64,000 nucleotides of DNA from Phoronis australis (taxonomy: Eukaryota > Phoronida > Phoronidae), in the NCBI GenBank assembly GCA_002633005.1, contig NMRA01000653.1, positions 162,004 to 226,003 on the forward strand, read 5' to 3'. Within the stretch, counting starts at the first letter, position 1, and every line of letters starts with the position of its first letter. The position numbers and the translations under genes are program-made. A model generated the notes under the pieces. That model did not search any database, was not told where the DNA came from, and saw only the letters and a list, made by a program, of their open reading frames with translations. Positions 1-13,098 of this stretch are shown in pieces.

Positions 1-614
1 AGTGTAACGTATATCCGAAAACTTGCTCCAGAAGTACAGCCGTTTTTATACTATGTGTACATGTTTTTTCAATCGAAAAATTCATGTATCAGTAATTTTC
101 CGTACATAGTCGGCGCGTATGGCACAACCTCTACTGAAATTGAAACCAGCCACGGTGAACCTGTCGTTGTCTCCTACAGTTACACGATTATTACAATATG
201 GCTCTTCTAAGTGGTAAAAATGATATTCAGTTTAATACTTAATAATTGCGGCGCAAAATTGTCCACGTCCATTCACACCCCAATTATTTCTAGACTGTGA
301 CGACAACGACTTCCCATTTTCGTAGGGCTTCGATGTATTTGGCGCCATCTTACGACCATTTTATGGCATTAATAACAGGGTGTTCCATCGAAACAGGAAC
401 CCCGCGGAAAACAGATATCTCGGAGTCGATAACAGACTCCCGCACCTTCAAAGTAGTTAACCAGCCCGAGAAAACACGGACCCCGACCTTTAAAAAAGGA
501 ACCCGCGGGATCGGACAGGGCACCGACACACCACTCCCGCACCTTCTGTGTCATACATTGTTTTATGTAGAATAAATCATCCTACTTTTAATAATTGTTG
601 TGATATGTTGTTTT

Positions 615-763
615 CAGTGGTGGATTTAGGGGAGGGGCAAGGAGGGCTTGCCCCCTCCCTAAAATTCTCTCAGATTCCATTTGGCAGTTCGGGGGTGCTA
701 ACTGAATGTCTGACGCGCAAAATCCTGGCACCCCCTAGCTCAAAATCCTGGATCCACCCATGG
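615..763 (+). mobile_element. MITE family A (CAGTGGCGGATTTAGG ends)
   Basis: The element starts CAGTGGTGGATTTAGG and ends with a sequence whose reverse complement is CATGGGTGGATCCAGG, so the ends are imperfect TIRs. Its interior is G-rich then C-rich. Related copies lie at 20164-20320, 43870-44024 and 44340-44649. There is no coding capacity. Confidence 0.7.
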
Positions 764-2468
764 TTTTTATATATGAGAATTTTAAAGACAGCCTCCAGCG
801 GCTAAAACACCTTTTTGACACCAGAAATGCAAGTATTGTTCGTAACATACCACGGAAAGTAATTAATTACAACGCAAATTACACCGCTGATAATTCGTAG
901 CCCCTTCGAGCGCCCCTGAAAAAATCCCAACCAATCAGCGTAAAGTGGTTTAGATGGTATCGTGGCCACGAAATTACTCGGAAGTCACACTGCGTAACAG
1001 CTGACGTTCTGTACTTGTCGATCTCTGGACTACAGACTTTCTTCGTTACAAAACTCAAAAGGCGGAGAGTAATGCTAGAAAATGACGTTTATTAGACTGT
1101 TTTTCACTTAAACGACTGGCAACAGGCAAGGCGAGTGTCCGAATTGTCTCCCAGAGTTTGCAAGCACCCCGTCGGTCGTTGGCTCTGCGATATACCAAGT
1201 TTCACGACGAGGTGACTAACACAACTCATACCCGGCCTGTATGAAATTTCGTGGTCTAACGGAGTTCAATTCACAGTGTTACCTAGCTGTATTTTGGCGA
1301 TAGTCTTCAAACAGCTAGCTGGCTGGCTACAAAAAAATCTTTAATGCGCACTTCGACGATTCGCATTACTGTTCCGGCCCGGCGTATAGGAAATCCGGCC
1401 CAAATCGGAATATCCTGACCGATTTGGGTCGCTACCGTAGGCCTAATCGAATTCAGATACTGAATTTAAAACGTTCAATTGATTATAATTTCTTATAGTT
1501 CGGTAAGTTTCCATGCAATCCAGACTTTATTTCTTAGTTTCAATTTATTACAGACACTCACAACGTTGTGTTGCTATTAAATTTTCAATTTGTTTAGGTT
1601 CATCGAGTCAAAATGGCAGCGATTGTGAGTTGCAGCATTTCAAGGCGAATTATTTTGAAAATTGAGTTTCTATTATAAAATTTTCAATGAATTTGAATAT
1701 AATTGCTTTGTACGAAAAGATTAAGCTGATACGTGTTGTAACGTTTCCACGTATTTTGCACCAAATTAAACGGCCTATTCCAATACGGGACACACACTCG
1801 ACAGCGGCCCCTATCGGAATCGCGCAGCGTTTACACCTTCGGCTTCAAGAAGACATGAATGCAAAGTTCCTAACATCAAAATTTTTGTATCAAGCAAATT
1901 ACACTATATAATAAACATTGTGACATTGCCTGATAACAATTCGGACGAAGCGTTTTGATTTTCCGGCTGTTTCAGCTACCCCAGTCACACTCCCGGGGAT
2001 TCCCATGCGGGCCCGTATTAGAATGTGTGCTAAATGATTGAATAAAAAAATATTATTAATTGACATTAAATGAACAATTTCCTTGTTTTTCCATTATTTT
2101 GCACTAAATTAAACGAGCAGTTATTGCTGATTCCAATACTATGGAGACACGCTGAAAGCCAAATTCGTTATAACGATGATGTCATAGACTTCGATTAGTG
2201 CAAGCGCCATCTCAAGTTTTTTGGCGCTAAATGGGGTTCGTGATGGGGCTACTGTATTGTCAAAGGCCTACTTAATTAACGACTATGGTATGCCATGACA
2301 CAGTATTTTATGTTTTTCATTAATAAATGTATTTTAGATGTAAAAATAACCATTTTGGCACCATATTAGGCCTTTAACCTTTATCTGAAAAAGTCAAAAG
2401 TTCAGAGCCGGGAGATTGAAAAATACCACGACTCTAATTACGGGTTATTCAACACACAGGCGTAATTT

Positions 2469-2492
2469 ATGAAGCGCCAAAGGGTTCTTAAA
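2469..2492 (+). repeat. 24-bp direct repeat outside the left arm
   Basis: An exact 24-bp match, in the same orientation, occurs at 63873-63896. The two copies lie just outside opposite ends of the inverted duplication, about 60 bp outside the left arm and about 970 bp outside the right arm. Its meaning is unclear: it may be a shared dispersed repeat or a trace of the duplication event. Confidence 0.7.
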
Positions 2493-4049
2493 GGAGTACC
2501 TCCCTGCGCGTAGAAATGTATTTAATATAGGCTTACGCGTATTTTTAATCAGTTCATATAGTCCAATCACGCCCGTGCTGTCAAATTAATTGATTAAGAG
2601 CAGAACGATGATCGTTTAATTTCGCGTAGATTAGCATATTTCTACGCTCTGAAAAGTACTCTTTCTCGCTTCATACAAATTGACGCGCTAACGTGTAAAT
2701 ACCGTACGCTGACAGGTTTGGAATTCCATATCTTTGGCCTGTTTCCTGTGAACATAAAATAGCACAGAAAATAACAATTAAATGTAGTTTCATATTCTAC
2801 CAATAGGTGCAGCGGTGTGATTTAAAAAGTACTGTTATATTGCGCTATTTTGCTCGTTTCTTATGGTTAATGTGACCATAGATATCAATAGAACAAAGTT
2901 AAACATTACAAAGCCTGAACTCAGACATAACTTACGGCACAATGTATGTGAACTCTAGATTTCGACATTTTGTCATTTTACGGCAAGTTACTCGAAAATA
3001 TAACTGTAAACGCGGAAACTTTTTACATTTATTTTTGAAAAGCACACTTATGAATGATATTTGTCAAAGCACTAACGTACCTTACAGTTCAAGGCCCACT
3101 TTCTGAAAGTAGGCTTACGAGCGCGCCTCGTGCAAAAATTTCACGCGCCGCTCCCTTTCGCGCAAGGCACTTTGTCAGGCCATTGTTTACAGTTGAGAAG
3201 TGCCAAATTCATAAACGTTTCTACTTAGGCTAAATTTACAGTCTTCATAATCAAGGAGATCAGGTATGAACGTTATGCCTACTTGCTACATGGGGGTCCC
3301 AGAAAAATGACCATATTTGACTTACTTCGGAACTTCAGATCTCAGAAATGGCTCAGAAGATTCGCATAAACCTTTCAGATAGGCCAATTAAATCGAGTGT
3401 CTTGCATTGGCGCTAGTTCACTTTGAAATGATAGGCTGTCAAAAATTGGACTTGCATTTATTTTAGTAGGCCTAAAGATCATGGTTGCCACGACTAACAA
3501 GAGAGGAAGTAGGCCTAGTGAGCTATATTTAGTCCTTTAGGTGTGATCATATACTATCTATGGTGTGATAGACAATATTGTCATTGACAAGTCTGCTAGC
3601 CCCATCTACAGCAGCTTTATAAACTCGTCTGAGAACCTGTTTTTTATTCAGATCACTTAGAGCAGTAAATTTGGTCTCAACTTACTCCTTGGTGAAAAAC
3701 GATTTCTGATTTCCAAAGAACCGACAGTTTGTTGACAAAGACGGCATGCTCGTCATAGAAACCATAGTCTATGATAATATCGTGACGAGCCAACGTATAG
3801 AGCCTCATCTCAACTTGTAACAGTTCTTTCGCAGACATGCAATCATCTCTTACTTGAATAAGAAACAATTTGAGACCAAGCTGAATAAAACAATATGTCG
3901 ACTCAGGAAATGTAAGGTCAGCATTTTTGAAACATTTCATCTTTATCAATTATATCAAGAGAATTTGGACACGTTACTGTTACCGTTGGCTTGCTATGAA
4001 TGTACCTTTTGGTTAAATTTCACTAAGGAGACATGATCAGTAATTCAAA

Positions 4050-4850
4050 TAATGTCAGATTGTCGTTTAGCCAAAATCAAATTTTACGGACCTCATTCTT
4101 TCAGAAAGTCAACATATACTCGTATATACTGTTACTGAGATAAAGCGGACATAATCCCATCTTCCATAAAAAATACCGTTATGAAATTGGTCTTATATTG
4201 TTCCTAAATTGAATTAGAGGTGATTTCAGGACTTTAGTTTGCGGACCCCGAGTCCTCTACTTTTAATTCCTACTACTGCGTCACAGTTCCTGCTTCATCG
4301 TAATTTTGTTAACCAAATACCTCCGCCCTTCTCGTGTGCCTTCAGTTGTAAGCTTGTAGTCCTAACCTCCATCACGTGTTTATTGTAAATGTCAAAACGG
4401 TCCAGGTCATTTGTAATTTAAAGTAGTTTTGGATTCAGATTGGCGTTTAGTCAATAATCAAATTTTACGGACTTAATTCCTTTGGAAAATCAATAAATAT
4501 ATATATACTCTGAAACAGGTTATAAACCCATCTTCCATGAAAAGTTAGTGTAATTAGTCTCGGTTCATAGTGTTCCTCTTAATCGAATTGGAGGTTATTT
4601 TAGGGTTTTTACTTTGTGGATCTTGAGCCCCACTACTTTTTCCTATCACTGTCTTACAGTTCCTTTTAGTTCATGGCCCTGAGTCCTCTACTTTTAATTC
4701 CTGTTACTGCGACGCAGTTCCTGCTTCGTCGTAATTTTGTTAACAAAATATTACCGCCAATCTCGTGCGAGTTCAGTTAGTTGTAACACCTTGTTTATTG
4801 TAAACGTCAAAACGGTCCGGGTCACTTATTATTTGAAGTAGTTTTTCATT
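4050..4850 (+). repeat. Old tandem duplication (left copy)
   Basis: Two diverged units of about 380-410 bp follow one another, at about 4050-4438 and 4439-4850. Each contains a GAGTCCTCTACTTTTAATTC block and, further on, GTCAAAACGGTCC. The mirrored region of the right arm (about 60360-61160) also has two units, so the tandem duplication is older than the inverted duplication. No gene is visible. Confidence 0.65.
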
Positions 4851-6574
4851 CTACCACTACCTGGCGTTGGCATTTAAAAAGGTTATTTTGACCTATTTTG
4901 TTCCTTTCATTTGTTAGGTGTGGCAAACAATATTTAAATGTCAATAATTTTTATCAATAATGACACATTGCACACAAACTCCAAATGTCAAAACTTTCAA
5001 CAAAATTCATTGGAAAATTACAAAAAAAATCGCAGGATCTTTATACATTTCAAAAAGTGCACCTATGAATGAGGAGGAAAACTTTAAAATGAAATTTCTA
5101 GGTGAACGTGCTCACGAAGCGTTTTTTGAAGCTCCTACAGCTCAGGGCCCACTAACTGACACTCCGTAGGTGCTTGAGTCCAGGCGTTTTACGCTGGTTA
5201 GTCAAAGCGTGTCATTTTATACACCCAACATATAAAGGGATAACGAACACAGTTATTGCTTTGCAAACCCATGAGTCGAGAAGTTGAATTCTCTTATTGG
5301 ACGGAACGGGGGTTTGTACCCGCTTAATTTGCATAGTTTTTAAGTGTTTGGCTAAATGCATAGCTTTGTTGGGATGCTCCCACATAACCAAAGAAACCCA
5401 GCAGAGCTCACGCATTCCTTTCTTGTTTGTAGTGACAACCATAAATGGTCTTTGCGGTTGTCAAACTTGGAGCCACTTTCGGAACGCAAATCCGCTAAGA
5501 CATCGAGAGTGAGTGGGTTCCGTGGACCCAAGGCATTAGCCATTCACTTGCGGCGAGAAATCATCGCTTATGGAACTTAAAAACGTGTTACACGTTTCTC
5601 TTCACTTCAGTAGAGCACAATCAGTGATCTTTGCAACCAATGTGTAGTTAACAATAAACTACAGATCAAAAACTAAATACAGATGTTAAGAATTATAGTC
5701 AACTCAAGGCAAAAGGTGTTGCTGTGGTGATGAAACATGATTGTTTCAGAAGTGTTGTTGGCTTGTGGTTTCGGTAATTTTTATGTAAATAATTATAACT
5801 TAGCTAAGCGTTTCATTAAAATCGTCCCACCATTCGCTAGTCTTTATTTATTCAAAGTAGACACATCGTTTCATTTTAAAAATACCTATTTTCAAATGTT
5901 TTTCATTAGCAATAGGTAAATTTTATTGCTTCGTTTTGTTAATTTACGCAAATTAGGTCACAGGTCACGAGGCAGGTTCCAGGTCAATTTCCATCCTTTA
6001 CTTCCCTGATCTGGAAAGTCACTTTCCTGTTGTGAGACAATAACATCACTCATGCAAGAAACCTCTTCCTCTAGTCGGAGTTGATTGTTATTGCCATCAA
6101 AAACGAGGAGGGCGACCAGCCAGGGTGACACTATTTCGTATCCAACCGGATCACGCGTGACAGAATAATTGCGTTTACGAAGACTACAACACTCCCTGGG
6201 AGTCTGTGAGTCTCCGGTATTTTTATTATTCTACCAACTGAAGAGTACAATTTCCAGCAGTTCCAGCATATCTCCATTATTTTCTGCATTTCGTTATCAT
6301 TAAATCTTCAAAAACGAAATACCGTCTTTTGTCTGCAGCTGTACAGCATCCTTGGGTACAAACGAAATATCCATTGCGAGATTTTTATGATTTCGTAATT
6401 CAGTTTGTGATATTCACTTGAAAATAAAGTCATGATTTTTCAGAATTCGTTGTTACTATGAATGTTCGGTTTTGAAGAATTTGCTTGACGAAAAGTGATT
6501 GTTTCACACCCCTAACAACTTTAAATTGGAGGCAAACAATGTGGCAATAGCTTGTTTGTTTGTATTAACATATT

Positions 6575-7625
6575 CTTAACACGTCAAAATTCATCAAAAC
6601 GTAGTTTTTTTTTTCAAATCAGAAGCCCCTGCCACGCCATCTGTGAACCGAACAGATTAAGAGATCACGTTTTTTTTCTAAAAACTAAGACTTACTATTG
6701 ATTTTCTATTTACGATGCTGATTTGACCCAAAGTAATTTCCCCTAGAGAAGTGGCAACAGTTAGAATCAAGATGATTGAATCTACTGGACTACAAGACTA
6801 ATATCATGAAGAATTGGCTAGATAAAATCTCATCTTTGAAGCGAGTGAGGAAAATTAAAAGGGATCCATTTACGAAAAAGTGGCCTTTTCTCCACGTAGT
6901 GAAATCCTTTTGCAGGTGTTTAACCCTACAAAATGCTTATTCGTTAAATAAAAAATATAAAAAACATCTTACGATCTTTTTTCTTTCTAACACATCAACC
7001 ATTCTGTTAAGTTCTGTTGCAAATAGCGGACGAGTTTTGTATAGTAACCATCCAAAAATGAACAATCGTAGAACGTCAGAAAAGACACCCATTTGTCGGG
7101 AATCTGGGTGTGGAGAAGTCATTCGAGTGGCATGTTTCGTATATGTAACCATAGGCTCAGAATTAGTCCTGTCATTGCTTTTTGTGTGGTTTTGAGTTCT
7201 GATACCGGGGACAAGGATTGGCAACCTTATTTGTAGCCGTGGGGTGGCGGAATTATCCGATGCGAGCGGCGCTTTCAAGTAGTTTGCAGAACAGCGATTC
7301 AGTGAAATTGAAGTGATTGTTTCCACAACTTTGAAATGTGGCTTTCATTGTTTTTTCCTCACTGTGTCCTATTTAGCCATTGTACTACACTATACACAAA
7401 TTCATTCCCGCATAGTCTACCAAACAATCCCGTCGCCCAAAGTAGATCGTTCATTGGTTTACCGACGTTAAAGCTTCATTTGGAGCAGTCTTTTTTGCAA
7501 GTGAAGCAAAACTTGAACGAACTGGCATATTTCACTAACCGCTTTCCTTGCACAGTTTGCTGGTTACCGGTGTCGAGCTATGTGCTTAGCTTACTTTTGT
7601 GGCAGACGACTGAGCGCCGAGCAAG
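6575..7625 (+). mobile_element. Left-arm-specific insertion, about 1.05 kb
   Basis: Sequences flanking this block (near 6480-6570 and 7630-7740) are nearly adjacent in the right arm (58290-58480), so the block is an insertion on the left or a deletion on the right. It holds overlapping open frames of 129-139 codons on both strands (6776-7326), but these start at non-ATG codons or match nothing I recognise. I could not define TIRs or a convincing target duplication. Confidence 0.45.
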
Positions 7626-7804
7626 TCATGGTACAACAACACATAGTACGACGTCTCATGTCCATTGTTTGCGGAGTCATTGCGCTACGGTCAACAGTTT
7701 CCTCATCCTTGTTTTGAAGGCACTTATTTCGTGTTGATCAAGGAGGCTTTTGCTCGGTATGGGACTTTTCGCATCGAGAAATGGGTAGGCAGCGTACCAC
7801 CGGT

Positions 7805-9587
7805 AGATTCACTGATGAAATCCAGACCGGCAAAGCAATACCTGAAGAACCTGGAAAAGATGTAATCAAGACAATATTAAAAGATGGCAATTCTTACCAA
7901 AGACAATACCTGTTCCACTTCTTTGATTTTTCCAAATTGGACTGTGCCACAGAAAAAGAGACCACAATACTCTTGAGGGCAAAAATTCACTTCACTCCCG
8001 TCTCTTTTGTAAGCAAATTTCCTTCATGTCAATGATTTTCACTACCACGATTGTGTTAATTGACATGGACTTTTGTTTGCTGAATTGATATATTTTGCTG
8101 TTAGTCCTGAAAGACGCCGCGTTAATGCGCTGACTTCGAGTCTTTATAATGGTTCGACAGAGTACCTAGTTCACACTCAGCCACTGAGTGAGTTAGAAAG
8201 ATAATGTGACCCAACCCTGTTCGCGGAGACTTGCGTGATCTCGTCAAACTCGCAAAGGTACAACCTCACTGAACGTACCGGTATCGAAAGTTATAAATAA
8301 AATATCTGTTGACATGACTAGGAATTTTAACGTTGATGGCAGATGCAGCAATCTGCAAATAGAGTTGTGGCGTTTCTTACATAATCGGAAGTTAGAGAGC
8401 AGTTAAGAGTTTGCTGACACGCCACAAAGGATAAAGAATTTTAACAGTATCGTTTTGCTAGGTATGTTATAGTATTTCAGAAACAGGTTAAAATTCAAAT
8501 TCGCAGGCGTATTTTGGGCGACTTTAATGCTGGTATTGTAGTGTAAAACGTGCGTGTAAGTTTATGAATAGATAGCGACACAACAGTGTTACTTTTGACT
8601 GCTGCATATGAACCACGTAGACGAAGATTCTTTTATGGGTACCATTTTGTTCTGGTATCAAGAATCACCATCCCTATCTTTGTTAAAGTAGATCTACTCT
8701 ACCATTCATCAACGACAGTTGTTTTCGTGTCAAAAATCAAAAGAAATTGTTAGTGCGCTACCCAGGATGCTAGAATCTAGCAGCCAATATCACGAGGGAC
8801 CATGCCTGTTAGCTGTATTCTCAAAACTGCAGAAAAACAACTGATTAAGATACATTACGTTTCCTGAAAAAGGAATTTTTACTCAACACAAGCCATAGCG
8901 GCATTTCAGAAGTTGGGGCATGCAGTGTTAATTCGTTGTTTAAATGTTTTCAAGGAGTCTTTTGCTTGAATGTCTAAAGTTTGAACTAAATTTTGCAGCT
9001 AAAACACGGTGAGCATTTTTATTTTAAAACCCGTTTTCTGTAACTAGTGTCAGATGCGAGTGTTACAGCCAGTCGAAAAAATGATATTCAGCACAGCCTT
9101 TACAGGTGAACGACCTCTCACTTGTATAAACATTCGTCATAGTGAATGGAATGGAAAGATTGTCAGATAAACTTTTACTAAAAAGTTAGTTAATTTTGTG
9201 TAGGAGCTGATTTCCTTAGCATTGATAATTTAAATGGTCATGGTATTTTGTTTGGAAATACCAAATGTAACAACAATATAAATATTGTAGTTTTGGTTTA
9301 AAAAAATTCCATATATCAATGTAGAATGCAGAACAAAATTCCGTTAATATCTGATGTCACTAGTATGAAAAACTATAAAAATATAAAATTTTCTATCAGC
9401 AAAATCAAAGGTACATTAGAAAAACACAACGAAAATTGAAATTTAGTACATTTATAACGCTGCTACATATACATGAATGTTTGTATTGCAATTATTAGTT
9501 TGTTACAGTAAATCTTTGAAAAAACGTTTATGTAGGACATTTGAAAAATGTCCAAATTTTTACTAACTTCTGAACATCTTTAATGGC
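7805..9587 (+). repeat. First copy of N-joined direct duplication
   Basis: This block is repeated head to tail at 9589-11370, with a single N at 9588 between them. The first several hundred bases are essentially identical; later parts show scattered substitutions of a few percent. The right arm has only one copy (about 56560-58270). This pattern suggests two haplotype sequences laid end to end by the assembler. No gene is supported inside. Confidence 0.8.
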
Positions 9588-9588
9588 N

Positions 9589-11370
9589 TAGATTCACTGA
9601 TGAAATCCAGACCGGCAAAGCAATACCTGAAGAACCTGGAAAAGATGTAATCAAGACAATATTAAAAGATGGCAATTCTTACCAAAGACAATACCTGTTC
9701 CACTTCTTTGATTTTTCCAAATTGGACTGTGCCACAGAAAAAGAGACCACAATACTCTTGAGGGCAAAAATTCACTTCACTCCCGTCTCTTTTGTAAGCA
9801 AATTTCCTTCATGTCAATGATTTTCACTACCACGATTGTGTTAATTGACATGGACTTTTGTTTGCTGAATTGATATATTTTGCTGTTAGTCCTGAAAGAC
9901 GCCGCGTTAATGCGCTGACTTCGAGTCTTTATAATGGTTCGACAGAGTACCTAGTTCACACTCAGCCACTGAGTGAGTTAGAAAGATAATGTGACCCAAC
10001 CCTGTTCGCGGAGACTTGCGTGATCTCGTCAAACTCGCAAAGGTACAACCTCACTGAACGTACCGGTATCGAAAGTTATAAATAAAATATCTGTTGACAT
10101 GACTAGGAATTTTAACGTTGATGGCAGATGCAGCAATCTGCAAATAGAGTTGTGGCGTTTCTTACATAATCGGAAGTTAGAGAGCAGTTAAGAGTTTGCT
10201 GACACGCCACAAAGGATAAAGAATTTTAACAGTATCGTTTTGCTAGGTATGTTATAGTATTTCAGAAACAGGTTAAAATTCAAATTCGCAGGCGTATTTT
10301 GGGCGACTTTAATGCTGGTATTGTAGTGTAAAAAGTGCGTGTAAGTTTATGAATTGATAGCGACACAACAGTGTTACTTTTGACTGCTGCATATGAACCA
10401 CGTAGACGAAGATTCTTTTATGGGTACCATTTTTTCTGGTATCAAGAATCACCATCCCTATCTTTGTTAAAGAAGATCTACTCTACCATTCATCAACGAC
10501 AGTTGTTTATGTGTCAAAAATCAAAAGAAATTGTTAGTGCGCTACCCAGGATGCTAGAATCTCGCAGGCAATATCACGAGGGTCCATGCCTGTTAGCTGT
10601 ATTCTCAAAACTGTAGAAAAACAACTGATTAAGATACATTACGTTTCCTGAAAAAGGAATTTTTACTCAACACAAGCCAGAGCGGCATTTCAGAAGTTGG
10701 GGTATGCAGTGTTAATTCGTTGTTTAAATGTTTTCAAGGAGTCTCTTGCTTGAATGTCTAAAGTTTGAACTAAATTTTGCAGGAAAAACACGGTGAGCAT
10801 TTTTATTTTAAAACCCGTTTTCTGTAACTAGTTTCCGATGCGAGTGTTACAGCCAGTCGCAAAAATGATATTCAGCACAGCCTTTACAGGTGAACGACCT
10901 CTAACTTTTATAAACATTCGTCATAGTGAATGGAATGGAAAGATTGTCAGATAAACTTTTACTAAGAAGTTAGTTAATTTTGTGTAGGAGCTGATTTCCT
11001 TAGCATTGATAATTTAAATGGTCATGGTATGTTGTTTGGAAATACCAAATGTAACAACAATATAAATATTGTAGTTTTGGTTTCAAAAAATTCCATATAT
11101 CAATGTAGAATGCAGAACAAAATTCCGTTAATATCTGATGTCACTACTATGAAAAAATATGAAAATATAGAATTTTTTATCAGCAAAATCAAAGGTACAT
11201 TAGAAAAACACAACGAAAATTGGAATTTAGTACATTTATAACGCTGTTACATATACATGAATGTTTGTATTGCAATTATTAGTTTGTTACAATAAATGTT
11301 TGAAAAAACGTTTATGTAGGACATTTGAAAAATGTCCAAATTTGCCTAACTTCGGAACATCTTTAATGGC
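9589..11370 (+). repeat. Second copy of N-joined direct duplication
   Basis: This is the second copy of 7805-9587; both end at CTTTAATGGC. Base differences have opened and closed small frames differently in the two copies (for example 10371-10616 and 11029-11241 are open only here), so those frames are not evidence of genes. Confidence 0.8.
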
Positions 11371-12321
11371 TGATCGGATTCACATAAGACTTTCAGAAAC
11401 TATGCTTTGTGCACTATTTTCCAAAACGCTGTTAAAATGCTTACATTTTTAACGAAGAATGATAAAAATAGACTCCTTTTGCTTGTTTTGGTTTGCTTTC
11501 CCGTAATGTATATACCTTCCAGCCATGAGTTTATTTGGGACCCAAAACATTCCAAACTCTGGGTGACCATATTCAGAGCATCGTATTGCAGAAATGGCTG
11601 GTCAGATTCACGTGAAACTTCCAGATACTATTCTTAATACACTGCTACCCAAAACGAATGCTCTACTTTTGCAAGAGAAGTTATAAAAAATAGGAATTTT
11701 ATGATTTTGAGAAAGAAATTCAGAAGTTACGTAAAACTAAAACGAAATGCTTATTTAGAAAACTGTAACAGCATTTTTTAAATTTCATCTTGAGCATTGA
11801 TATCAAAGTGGTCATATTATTGACACCGCTGCTTTGCTATCAAGGTACGTCTCGTTTTTGCTTAATTTTACTAAAAGCATAGTCACGTGACCCAAAGAAT
11901 GACAGGCTGATAAAAGTCAAAAGTATTGTTTTGTTATCACTAGGACTCGGTCGTGCCTATGAACATGCATTTGTTTTGAGAATGGTTTAGTGATAATAGA
12001 CCGAAAAGGTTAATTAATACAATGTCTATGAAAATTGTTATTTACAATGAGCGGTTCACGAGTGATGCGTTATAACTTCTTGATAAGTGCTCCGCTTCTT
12101 TAGACAAAGTATCATTGTTATCATTCGGGTTCGTGGTATATAACGCTAAACACTATATAACAGCAATGGGCTCTTGCTGTCGCGTCACATTGCGATAATT
12201 GTACCGAGATGTTGACGCCACGCAGCAGCCAAACCTTCCGTAACTAAACCCTTGGTGGTTGCCTGAATATCTGCGCCCTGGATCTACTCTTTTTAGTTGA
12301 AACCGAACTGGAAATTGTTTT

Positions 12322-12493
12322 TGGCATTTTCTATCCTACATTTGTGCGAATTCAAGATAAGTGTGTCAATTTTACTCGAGTTTGTAACTCAATACTTTTA
12401 CTAGAAACTCACACTCATGAACCATAATGAACTCAAGCACTGACTAATCGCAACGTATCTTGAGTTCGCTCAAAAGTAGAACAGAAAATGCCA
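12322..12493 (+). repeat. 172-bp element with 38-bp imperfect inverted ends (left)
   Basis: The ends TGGCATTTTCTATCCTAC and GTAGAACAGAAAATGCCA are inverted relatives that can pair over about 38 bp. The mirrored copy lies at 55451-55622. It is probably a small MITE or hairpin-forming element inserted before the arms were duplicated. Confidence 0.6.
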
Positions 12494-12743
12494 AGAATAA
12501 TCCCCGGCCCCCGGTAATATTACAACAGGCACACAGGTACAAGCTAAAGATGCGAAAACCGGTAGCAACTACAAACTTGAAAAAAGTCACTGAAGTGAAC
12601 AACGGCTTGATTTTTGTTCATTTGATATTTTAGCTGGAAGAAATTACCATGGCAATACATTTTTTAGTTTGATCTTGTTTATCAGTTCGTTCCATTTCAT
12701 TGAGCAACTCGACCGACTCGCAAATCGAACGTAACCCGCCTCC

Positions 12744-12868
12744 CGTTCAGTAACGCTAGGACCTAGCTTAAAAGCAAGACTTTGCGAGATTACGCGAGAT
12801 ATTGCCGTGTATTTTAAATAAGAGCACGTGACCTTGACTAGCGTAGGTCCTAGCGTCTACTGAACGCA
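12744..12868 (+). mobile_element. MITE family B, left-arm-specific copy
   Basis: A short element runs from CGTTCAGTAACGCTAGG to TAGCGTCTACTGAACG, with TIRs CGTTCAGTA / TACTGAACG. The mirrored right-arm sequence near 55185-55200 passes straight from AACCCGCG to TTCGGTCTC without it, so this is an occupied site facing an empty one. Relatives lie at 19604-19690, 28728-28863, 44819-44922 and 59854-60002. It is non-coding. Confidence 0.7.
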
Positions 12869-13098
12869 CGCCCGTATTCGGTCTCACCGGAAACTTTCAC
12901 AGTCGTTCGAACTCTTTCACTTGAACATTTAACGCATATGCATAGTATTTTGTTTGTGCGGATGATTGAATGCTCGGGTGGATGAATTTAAGGTTCGCAT
13001 GCATAAATGAATGTGTGACTTTTATATGCAAGTGGACTCTCTTCGTATGCATAATATTGTGGCTCCATGGTCCATATCCGGGAGTTGGCGTGGTTAAG

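Larger units (their letters stand above)
1..2550. other. Left flank, no gene seen
   Basis: I see no supportable coding region here; the open frames are short and mostly begin with non-ATG codons. It contains one MITE at 615-763. It also has a short inverted repeat at about 1394-1427 (CCCAAATCGG paired with CCGATTTGGG), and the 24-bp direct repeat at 2469-2492 that recurs beyond the other end of the duplication. Confidence 0.6.

Noticed and set aside
3854-4036. 60-codon frame shared with 61212-61394 as a conserved small protein
   Set aside because: Similarity follows from the DNA duplication; starts and C-terminal ends differ and no start codon is conserved.
6776-7737. Open frames of 129-139 codons as genes
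   Set aside because: They overlap on both strands, start mostly at non-ATG codons, lie in an arm-specific insertion and match no family.
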